22,500 nucleotides of DNA from Plakobranchus ocellatus (lineage: Eukaryota > Mollusca > Gastropoda > Plakobranchidae): the NCBI GenBank assembly GCA_019648995.1, contig BLXT01004995.1, positions 2,649,104-2,671,603 of the forward strand, written 5' to 3'. Under the pieces are notes generated by a model, which was not told where the DNA came from, did not search any database, and was given only the letters and a program-made list of their open reading frames with translations. Each line of letters starts with the position of its first letter. Within the stretch, counting starts at the first letter, position 1. Positions 10,305-21,800 of the stretch are shown here, piece by piece. The translations under genes were made by a program, and so were the position numbers.

Positions 10305-12666
10305 TCTGATGCTATGAATTTTAGTTTTGAGCTCTACAAGTTCCAAGCTACACTTTTTCGAATAGGCAAGGCGAAAAAAAGATTTAAGAAGTAAAGCAAC
10401 TAGAAAAAAATCATTGGTTGATACTAAAAATAATATCAGCTTAACAAGACAACACAATACAAGCAAATAAAAACTTAAATAATAAAAGCAAAACATTTCG
10501 TGCCATTTTGATAAGACCGGATTTCATTTTTATGTTAGAAACATTTTCAACAATATGACTAAGATTTACCTGAGTTTGTTAAACTTACAATAGTCTAACT
10601 TAAGTTTACCTGAGTACCTTTTTTCCCTTCATATAAAAAAATAAATAAAAAAACAAAAAGCAATTATGATCATACAATGAAGAAACAAAGCAAGCGGCAT
10701 AATGAAGATTAAATAGATTTAGCTTTTTTTTTTAAAATTTGACAAAGCCACAAGAAAAGGTACAATTTTTTTGGACATAAAAGTTAAGTGTGTGATTGTC
10801 TGTCATTTGCTCTGAATCCAAATTAAAAGAGTCAAAAGTAAATTTTGCACATTTAAAATTACTTGCTTCAATCAACTCATATGGGCCCCTTTAATTGTTT
10901 GGGCTATATTTCATATACAACTTAAGGACTGCTTGTAATCCAATAAACTCAGCCTTTTTTTATCTTTGTCACACCAGATACCTTTGGAAAGCTAGAGCAA
11001 GAAAGGTCTGGTTCCATTTCAAGGAAAAAGAAAATTTGATAAATCATGGAAAACAAAACTTTACTGGTATGACTATAAGCCTTTTGATTTTCACATCTAT
11101 TCTATGATTATACAAGTTATCGCAACTGCTATTTCTAATGGCCTACTTTTTGCCCCACATAATGAGCACTGGCCTTTGATTTGTATTGAATCTTGCAGTA
11201 AGAGCTTTGATGGCAAAGGTAGAGTTCCAACAAAAGCCAAGAGGGAAACTAAGAGACAGTAAAATCATGCAGTTTAAAGGAGCCAGCATATAACCATGCA
11301 ATATCAAGTCATAACTGCTTTCACATTTTAGAAGTGCACTTTGTTAAAAAATATCTCCAAGTATGAGTCGTCTAATTTATCTTTACTCTATCACTAAATA
11401 CCAACAGCTTCGAGAAATGTTCTTTTCAAACAGATTTTTTTATTTATATGCTTCTTTTTAACAAAAGCACAGAGCTATTGAAGGTCACGATGACATAAGC
11501 TTCTTATTTTCAGCTTCATGGACAAGCGATGACTAGGTGTAATATTATTGTAACCTTTACTAGAGTAATGAAAACTACCTGAGATTTCAAACAGGATAAT
11601 GATGGTATGCTGCCCACACCAGGATCTGAATCCTTAGACTCTGTAAGAATGGCCAGTTATTCCAGTAATTTATGCAATTCTGGTCCGTTTTTTTTTTAAG
11701 ACAATCGAAAACCACTTTTGTGCAGATATTCCAAAGCAATTGCAAATATCAGTCAAGTTCCTTCAATAAGATCTTAAAAGGAGGGAATTCCAAATCTCAT
11801 TAAATCAAATTTTGTGAATTGTAATCATCCTCCAAAATGGGTATGATTAATCAAATAGAAACCTCTCTCTCTCTCACTCATGCTACATATTTTAAACAAA
11901 TGACTCAGCTGTATACGAAAAAAAAAAAAATGTAACTTCAAAATGGATAATTTCAACTTCTGTGGGCTTTGGTTTTTATTTTTACAGAAACATATTATTA
12001 TAAAAATAATGCGCAAATGTACATTATACAGTTACAAATATTACAAATGTTATGCTTTTTTCAATGACTAGATAAAATTAACACAGAAATTGATTTTTGT
12101 AGGCTTAAGCCATATTTTTGGATGGAGGACTTATGCTTAAATAAAGCTTAACAATTATTTTTTTTTTTCACACCAAAAAAGAATTGAAGCATTATCTAGT
12201 ATAAAACATTATGATCTTGTTCGCACTATAAACTCTCAGCTGACAATCTTCAAAAAAAAAAATCTAATTTTTTTTTCACTCAAATACGGCCATATGAAAA
12301 ATTTTGTTCTACAATACTGTAAAAAGAAAGTCTTAACAAAACTAGGAAAGAATCAGTGACAGCTAAAGATACCTTATAATTTTTATAAAATGAAATATTG
12401 GTACTTACAATCTGATTAAAAAAATTTTTTTGGAATGTACGAAATTTATGCTTCAAAAGCTGTCCTTTGAAAACAATCTCAAACATTTGGAGCAAAAATT
12501 ATTCAGTGCTGGGTGCCATTTTTTGTAAATTTCAAAATACTAGCAAATTGTTTCAAATTGTTCAGTGGCATAAATTAAGTTGAGAAATTGCTTTGGATAT
12601 TACAGATTTTACAAAATCATAACAATTTGTACAGGATTTACATGATGCAGATTTCAGAATAATAGT
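10305..12666. other. Intergenic DNA and probable MFSD1 3' UTR
   Basis: A-rich on the + strand, so T-rich in the sense of the - strand gene that ends at 12667, which fits transcription from the right. The nearest - strand AATAAA (TTTATT on +) to the stop that I found is at 11975-11980. No coding exon is recognisable. A weak tRNA-B-box-like motif at about 11620-11634 is discussed as a finding. Confidence 0.5.
11975..11980 (-). terminator. Candidate poly(A) hexamer of the MFSD1-family gene
   Basis: TTTATT on the + strand, AATAAA on the - strand, about 690 nt after the stop codon of the - strand gene. Another lies at 11439-11444. Choice of site is uncertain. Confidence 0.3.
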
Positions 12667-12825
12667 CTAGTTGAGAGCATTGCCATCTCTCAGGTATCGA
12701 CGATTCTGTCTATTGCCTGCCAAAAGAGGATCAATCTCATCTGAACTTTCTTTGTTCACGACTGCCTCCTGCTGCAGCCTGGCCATTTCAAGCTTCTGTT
12801 TTCGACTTATATTGAGTATTCCTCC
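12667..12825 (-). CDS. MFSD1: MFSD1-family exon (last): cytosolic C-terminal tail
   Basis: 52 codons plus TAG (complement of 12667-12669), phase 0, acceptor TTTTTCAG. It begins GGILNISRKQKLEMARLQQE, a basic, helical, cytosolic tail, and continues to DEIDPLLAG and ends DGNALN. The GGxLN start matches the vertebrate MFSD1 tail; the remainder is lineage-specific. Confidence 0.9.
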   Translation of the reverse strand, partial: GGILNISRKQKLEMARLQQEAVVNKESSDEIDPLLAGNRQNRRYLRDGNALN

Positions 12826-15800
12826 CTGAAAAACAGATAAACATATCTTTATGTATATCAGGATTTAAAAATCCAAAGGACCTCTCATAATGGATTTAAT
12901 ACAGTTGAATCCAACCATAGTCAACACACTGGGACTGTAAAAAAGTGTTGACTTTATCCCTTTTCAGTGGTCAACACTTAAGGATGATTAAAACAAGTGG
13001 TGTGATTGTAGTACATCCACTGTAAGCAAAATTAAGCACCAGTAAGTAAATTTTATTTGGATCGTAAGAAAACCCACTACATTGAGTTAAAACCGAGAAA
13101 AACTCATTATCTTACTATAGTTTAGGATAATTTCTACAGTGTGTGCCAGCATCATCTGCTTGGTCAAGCAAGTGGAAGAAACCCGCTTGATACCACCCAC
13201 ACAAGCCACCACTAGATTAAGATTTGGTTCTTGAGAGAAGAATGTATAAAGAAAAAAATCCCTCCCAACTTTTTTTGTCTCTGTCTTTCTACCCTTTTTA
13301 GTGTTGCTATTTCTTCCTGCCACAGGTTGTTGATTTTAAACAAAAATAGCCCTGAGACTGTTGCTTTATTCCCAGACAAAAGCTATTGCTTTTATCATTG
13401 ACAAAGTTGCCTAAATAAAGAAGGAAAAAATAGGACCAACAAGTGGTGTTGACTTTAAGTGAGATGACTTATGCGGGACTCCGCTGCTGTATTTGAAAGT
13501 AATTCCTCATTGAAAAGTTCTGAACAGAATATAGCACAAAAGACAGGATTATCAAAAATAAAAAAAAAAAACTTTCAAAATTCAATTAATTTAACAACTT
13601 AACTTTCCTTTTTAGAGGCAACAGAGTTATCAAGTTGACTGTCACCTCACCTTTCTCCTGTCATTCAGGTTGAGAAACACTGTAGTGACAATGCATAACA
13701 CTGTGTTAGCCAGAAGGAAAATCATCACCAGCTTCCAACGCATCAAGCTTGCATTCCTGGTTACATAAAGGTAAAGACTTTTATTAAAAACAGCAGTCAA
13801 AACACACTGTAGGAATCGCAAAAGTTCATGATGGGATTGAGATATATAATTAATTATCATTCATGCAATGTTCAGCAAAAAGTCTCACGAAAAAAAGTTT
13901 TAAAAAGTAAAAGTTGAAGGCTGTTTGGCTGTACTCAAAGATTAAGGGATGTACTGCTTCTAAGGGTCAATTTTCTTATTTTTACTTTATGCAAAGATAA
14001 CCTTCACCAATCAACTCAGCATGCTTAAATTAGAGGAGGAAAAAAACCAAAAAAAGGATGTAGGTAATTAATATGGTTGTCATGGCAGCGGCTGCCATCT
14101 TCATTTTAAATTTCAAGTCCAAATTGGACAAAATTTGGTAGCAACATCAGAAAATTCTAAATGTGAGCAATGAGAAGGGGAATGTTGTACATGTTGAAAA
14201 AAAGCCCATTTTTTTAATGAATTTTCAAATTTTCATGTAAAGAAAAAGTGATATCAAGTCTCAATTTTGTCACAAAATTTTTCAGTTTTCTATACATACT
14301 AAAATGCACACATCATTGTAAGCACCAAATAAAAGATTAAAAACACACACAAAATTTTAGAATTACAGGACAATAAATAACAGAGAAGTAGGCGTCTGAG
14401 TAAAAAAAAAAAAATCATATTTTGGGGAAATGGCATTTTAAGTTTTACAAGCAAAAAAAGATAAGATCCAAAAGCATAATGCAATCAAATTAAGCTATAT
14501 AGACATCACATATAATTTAAAACCTATGAACCTATGCAATATTGTCTCACCTAGACACAGAAAATAGAAGCAGAATGCACAAACAGAATGAAGAAATCCC
14601 CTGACTGAAAAGTTGCATTGAATGTTAAAATATCTGACATTCCCACTGGATTTTGCAAAAGTGATTGGTTTGTAGATATATGAGAAACTTGCTAACATTA
14701 GTGAATGATGAAGAGGAAGATGAAGAGGGAAAATAATAAGTTTCATCTTTGTGAGTCTGTTAATGGTTCAACTTAAAGTTAATAAAATATGAATGAAAAT
14801 GAATCCAAATAATTCTCTCAGCAACTCACCCTGCTTTGTTTGAGCCCAGTATCTGTCCCACCACAACATTAGAGATGCCAATACCAATCATCTGTATGCT
14901 TGTGGTGAGACCCATGGCAGTGCCAACTGTAGCTTGGGTTACAACAAGAGGGATGCTGGGCCACATGCTGGCCTGAAAGAGAGCAGCAGAGACAACTTTA
15001 AGGACTAGTTTCTATACTTCTGAAAATGCATTTGGTTTCACATAAAAAATGCTAACATTCAATTGAAACAAATTCAACAGTGTCTGTCCTCTGAATTCTA
15101 TAGTTACCACTATTTATTATTATTTCTCGTAATCTAGAAATAATTGAAAGACATTTCAGTGTTTATTTTTTTCGTGAAATCAATTTCCACCGTAAATCAA
15201 TGTCTTCATATGATTGTGCTATAATAGCCTCAATAAGAGGAAATGCCAGCAGTGGTAAGTTCAGAGTTAGTTATGTAAAAATAACAATGAGGGATTCATG
15301 TTCTCACACTCAAAGATTAAAAAAAAATATATATAAACTGTTGCAAATGAGTAAAAGAAAAAAAAAATTTTCAATGTTCATGCACTCTTAATCAAAGATT
15401 TAAAAAACAAAATACAAACTGTTGCAAATGAGTAAAAGAAAAAAAAAGTTTCAAGGTTCATGTATTCTTAATCAAAGATTTAAAAAACAAAATACAAACT
15501 GCTGCAAATGAGTAGGTGAGGCCCAGCCACACTGTGGCCACCAGAGGATACACATCAGAGAAAGCCAAAAGTCCAAATACAGGGATAGTAAGGACAGCCG
15601 TCAGCAGGGCAAGGTAACCACGCTTTCCTATCACATCCTAACAAGAAGCAACAAACTTTGAGACTGCGTATTATTACAAAGGTTTTCATTCATTCAACAT
15701 TTAAAATTGAAGTGTACATATAATTTTTAAAAAGATGCAATCATCATGCAAAAAGAGAACTACTTTGATAATTAGCAATGGCATTGGGAATTTAGAGAAA

Positions 15801-18800
15801 CACTTCAAATTTCAACTCAAAATAGGTAAATAAAATATTATGAGTGAAAAATTCTTTCTCTCAATCCTTTTTTGACTGAAATAGAAAAATAAAATAAATA
15901 TTTATTTCTACTTAACACATAAATGGAAATATTTTTTTTTAGGTAATAAGGAATGTTCAAAAGATTTCACTATACATAAAATATTTTGGAAAGTTGCACC
16001 GCACTCACAATCAATCCGCCGAGAAAAGGGGAGATCACCATAGAGACATCATAGACTGCACCAGATAGGTAAGATGACTCTCTGTCACTCAGATGATACT
16101 TTTCTCCATACTTGGTCTTGATAAATTTGCTGAGACCCAGAGCAGAACAGTAATTAAACACACTTAAGTGATCTCTAACTGTCACAAAAAATGTATTATA
16201 CAAATCTCAATCTCAAGTTTAAAAACAAAAACAGACTAACCTCTTGTCTTCAAAGAATATGCTAGCCTCAGATTGAGTGCAATACCCATGCCTTGATTTA
16301 CTGATATTTATTATTAAGGCAATACTTGATGTACATAAAGCACAATTTTTGTTATCAAGCTACAGAATTTTCAGAATAAAAATAATGCATCAAATACTTC
16401 ATTAATGTAACTTATTATTACAAAAATTTTGGCAAAATGAATCATTATTATTATTTTTTTTCAATTGGCTTTTGATTTGCACAAGATTTCAGAATTCACT
16501 GCTACATTTGCCTGGAAAGATGACTTAGAAATAATAAAAGGAAAAGGGAAAGTTTTTACATAATTAAAAAAAACACATACTTGCAAATGAGTGTTCAGTA
16601 CAGAACTATCCTCACCTGGCATCAGCCACAAAGGGGAAAACTCCATTGTAGAAAAACATTATAGTGAAAGCAAGTAGCCAAAAAGAGAGACTCAAGGTTT
16701 TAATGTCCGTAAATTTCTGAAAAATAAAAAACATAAGTACAAAACATGCTAAGTCAGAACAAATGAGAGGAAAAAAACTACTAAAAAAAAATTTCACTGT
16801 TTCATAAATCATATAAAGAGGAGAATAATTGGACAGAGTGAATAAAATGATTTTAAAAATGGGATGAAAAAATGAAGTCTAAAAAATGTTTAAATAAAAT
16901 AAATTTGTTCCAAAAAAAAAAACCAAAAAAACCCTCAGAATTTCCATTACTTTCTACAGAATCTTAATTTCATGCTTCCTCAAAAAAGGTAAAACTTTGA
17001 ATCTACACTTGCATCTTGTATTTTTCAAGTAGGTGGAACTAAATTTTTCTCTTTTTCAATTAAAAAAAAAAAATTCACTATTTCTTGAGACCAGTTTTCA
17101 AATACCTCATTTTGTCAATATACATTGAGAAAAAATATATTTACGCTACATTTATACCTCTTTGAAGCATTTTTGAAGCTCAAAACTGCCTTTTTTTTAA
17201 ATCTACGTCCAGTTTTCATCATGAGAAAACTTGCAAAAAGCACTCTAACAAACTACCAATTCTTAACAAGTTATTTGTGATTCATAACTGCTTCTGACTA
17301 TGCACACTGGCTTTTTGGAATTTTTTTTGGTCATAGCCGTCTGCTAATATAATTGATTACGATTTTTCTGCTATGCAACAATAAAAATGTAGATATCTTT
17401 TGAGATCACCGATATTGACAGTGGTGCTTAAATAAAAAGCATATTTTACATTAAAAAACAAGATCTTTAAAGAGAGACCTCGTAATTGTTATTTATTTTT
17501 AGCTCAACTTACTAGCTTTTTGGATTCAGTTTGCAAGTTTCCTTCATCTCCCAGTTGACGAACCCCATGTCTGTCAAGAGCACTAACAATGATAGCAGAC
17601 AGAAAACCCAGTGCACACAAGAAAGCCCCTAGCAAAAGGAAGAATAACATACAGAAGATAGTAACAATTATGCTGATGCTTCCACAGAGGTCAGAATTGG
17701 AGGCTTAAAAATATGACATGGTTTAAGCAGACAAAATTTAATTCTCTATTTCCTATACTTGTTTACAAAAACTTGTGTGGGTTTTCTTTTCTTAACTTGA
17801 TGATTACATTAATATTTTGACAATAGTTCTTATGCATTTTCAGGTTATATCAATCAGATTTAAAAAAAAATGTTAAACATATGGCCTGAAACTTTGGACT
17901 ATTCTAAAGACATATTTAAGAGATTTTCTTTTTGCTAGGTAAATCCACACTATTGATCTAGTCTAAAGTCATGTATAGATGAATTTAAGCGGAATAAACC
18001 TCTTGTACTTAAAGAGAAAAAAAACTATATGGCATTTAATTACGTATTTTGCGATAAAAAGAAAACAGGGAAACTTGGATCATTTTGTATTTATACGCAA
18101 TTCTTGAAAAAAATATTGAGGATTCAAAACAATAGAAGTTTACAGTGGAAAAGAAAACATTTAAAAAGTGCTCTTTGTCTTGCAGCTCATCAGGCTGATT
18201 TCAATATATTTTTACTAACAATGCCAAGTAAATCTTTTGAATGTTTACAACCAAATCAGATTCAATTTGATAGTAATATGAAAATACATATGAAAATAGT
18301 AGGAATAATCTTTAATGACAAACTGAAATTTTGTGATCAAATAAAAAAACATATGCAAGGCTAAATATATTATTTGTGAAGCGCCAAAACAAACTGTGAT
18401 ACTTTGCGGTTTGCAGAAGAAAAAATCACACAATGTAATTAATATCGGAAAGCACACACTATTCAATCAGATAGTCAAATGTATCAAAGACTGTTAGATT
18501 CGTTGTTCTTCAAAAGAAAATGCTCTTGTTCAGAATCTTATAGCTCTGATTATTCATGCATAGATTTTTTCCTTCCACATGCCATTTTGTAATGAAAATT
18601 TGTGTAAAAATTCTTCCTACCTGCCCACAAAGTCCATGTGAGCCCAAAAGTCTCCTCAAACATTTGGGTAAAAAAGAAGTTGAGCACACTACCAAGTCTT
18701 GAGAAAGCTAAAGTGATGCCAAAAGCCATTGCCAGCTCTTTGTTTTTGAACCAGTATGCTGTAATCCGGTTTTGCACAACTGCATAATTAAAAAAACAAA

Positions 18801-21800
18801 AAACAAATAAAGCAAGGACAACTTTTAAATGCACACTTACTTTAGCCAATACATTACGTTAGAAATTAAAGGAGCGACCAAATGAAAATTTGTATTAACA
18901 AAAAGAAAAGAACAACAAAAAAACCCCCATCTTAATAATGTAATGGAATCATACAAATAAGCAAAAAGGCAAATTTTTTTTTTGTAAGAAAAGAACAAAA
19001 AAAACCACTATCATAATAATGAAATGGAATCCCACAAATAAGCAAAAAGGCTATTTTTTTTGTTGTTTTTGTTTGTTAATTGGGGCTTTCCAAACTATAT
19101 AAGGAAACAGAAAATTATGGACAAGAGTAAAAAAAAAAAACACACATAATTGTAATAAATCAACAAACAACTGATGAAAGTAAAATATTATTGATCTACA
19201 TATCAAATCATGATTAAAAGGTTAAAAAAAAATATTTAGATGCAAAAAGTAAGCCAATGATTTTATAGAGTAGAGGGTAATAGTGGTTTTTTTTTTTTGT
19301 GTAAATCATGACAGTAACAGAATATGCATACTTGTGAGTGAACCATTGCCAGAGCCAAACAGTAAACGGCCGAGCAGCATGACGGGCAGCATGGCTGATG
19401 TTCCCTTGAGAAAGACACCAGCAGCAAAAACTGAAGATCCCACCAGACACAGGGCAGAGAACAAAAATACACCCACTGGGAAGAAAAAGAAACATTTAGC
19501 CTAAGTTACCCAATTGATAGTTCATATGCATGTGTGTATGTGTATGTGTGTGTGTGTGGGGGGGGGGGGGAAGAGAAGGGGAAAGGACAATATCTTTTAA
19601 AAAACCTTAGCCTACAATGGGGGCTGTGATTAAAGTGCAGCATATACGTAATTTGTTTAATTTGGCCAGGGCAGATTGATTCTGATCTGTCACTTAATTT
19701 TAATCGCACGTTCTGATCCTTATGTTACATGCACATTCAAAATGATTCCTAAGTCTTCAGATTTTTCTAGTCTATAAGGCGTTCAATAAAAATTTTAAGA
19801 AAGATACTTTAAACAAAGTGTTTTGATTAAACAAAAAAAAAAACTAGTGAAGGCTAGAGCTTGTTTAACAGAACATTCTTTGATATCAAAATACTTGAAA
19901 ATTGTTGAAGCAAATTTTCTGAACATTTAAGATGCCATTGCCCAAAAGAATCACAACATTATATTGCCAAGGATAAATAAAATTGCATTGCTTGAAAGTA
20001 ATATGATAGGAAGAAATGCTTGCATATTCTGACTTTTTACATGTGCATCTCAACAATTTCGTTCGACATTTATCAGTCACGGCTGTCTGCCTGCGATCAT
20101 TTAGTTTGACCTGAGCCGACCGCCCTGACCCCGTACACCGCCCGGCTGAATGCTAAGCCCAGTGAATATTACAGCTATTTCAATAACAGTGCAATTAACG
20201 CGTTGGTTTTACTAATCTGTGCGGAGTATCAGGCTTAAAGACAGAAAATATATTTATCAACAAAATGCAATGATTTTTAGGTCATACAACTTTACAGATG
20301 GTGCAAGAAATATTTTAAGGTTGAATAATTTTAATAGGTCACGTTGACATTAATTCTTAACCGTTACACAAAAACTTGAATAAATTAAAAATGTGCAGTT
20401 GGAGGTTTTTAAAAAATGGCGAAACTGAAGAGATTTGTCTCTACCTTATGAAGACGTTGATCTCTTGAAGTGCGGTGTCTTCGTTTGACAGTAAATCCAG
20501 GTAAAAGTAAGATTTATATTTCTGCACTGCAGGTAAGTTCGTATATCCAATCGAAGGGTGCCAATGACCTCCACAAAATCCTTTTAAACACAGTCAGCTA
20601 AACATAGTCTTGACTCTTGAACATTCTTTAAGTTTTTGCAAGCGATGGCCATGAACAGTTAATATGTGTTCATTCACTCATTCTTTCATTCAGTCTCTCT
20701 TTCTTAGTTTCTCTCTCGCACTTTGTCAGCTCTAGGCCTACATGTATAAATTTTGTAAAACTCAAAGTAGATTATATATTGCTTGTGATAAGCCATACAT
20801 CAGTAAATTTCAAAGATTTTTTAGAACATTAAATAAGTTTTATCTTACACGTTTTATGTGATATTCGCTAGATTTTATTTACAATTAGAATTGAACCATA
20901 GGCCTTAATACTCACTGAGGTCATTATGAACAGTACACTAGGTTTATAAGAATAATTCTCTCTCTCTCTCTGTCTTTCTCTTTCTCTCAGACACACAGTT
21001 ATTTTCTACTATCTCATTCTTTGTTTTGTGTTTTCTTGTTTCTCTTTTGTGGAATAAGTGTTTTAAGATGTTGGGATGTCTGTAGCAGGTGGGATATTAT
21101 TGTTGTCTGTAATTGACTTGCTTCATTTTTCACCGCGTGTGTTCTTTTCTGTATTTTTCCGATAGTTGAAAGTAAAATTATCCACCCTGTTCTCCTAGTA
21201 AACCTAAGCCAAGGTTATATTTCTGTATGAATGGTATGCAGTGATGCTCTAAAATGTGATGTTTTGAGAGAACCTTTTGTGGAAAGTTTTTGCGATATAC
21301 TGTCATGTATTGTTCTATGACTTGCATGTTTGTCAGTTTGTTGGTGTGGATTGGATTTGTGTGCAATATTGGATTGTGGATCTTGGAAAATGCTAGGTTT
21401 ATGGAGTCTAGTTTAGTTTTATGTGTAAATGTGGTGTCTATTATGATTCTATTGTCATTGCATCCAAGTGTTTGTAGCATAACGTGTCTTATAAGTTGTT
21501 TGTGGACATCTATTTTGAAACACTTTTGACTGTGATTGCCAATAAAACTAAGGCCGTGATAAACTTGTTGTATGATGTGGTTTTTTGTTTAGAATTTTGT
21601 TCGCAGAAAGTGGTTTTTTTTTTTCATATATAGATGAAAACAATCTGAAATTGTGTCTAGATAGAAAATTAGGCCTTCCGTGTTCAGTGTTTCCTGTAAC
21701 CTTCACACAAAAAAATTCATATAAAATTTTGTAAAAGACCGCACTTAAAGCCCTTTGCACACAAAAAAACATAAAACCGTGTTCTAATCACCGATATAAA

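Noticed and set aside
10218-10496. 92-codon minus-strand frame overlapping the mariner fragment
   Set aside because: It is in a different frame from the transposase and low-complexity over most of its length; the true transposase frame ends at 10304.
15200-15391. 63-codon + strand frame in an MFSD1 intron
   Set aside because: It lies partly in the 80-bp tandem array, antisense to the gene, with no motif.
21290-21529. 79-codon + strand frame
   Set aside because: It is the antisense shadow of the repeat-encoded protein remnant on the minus strand.
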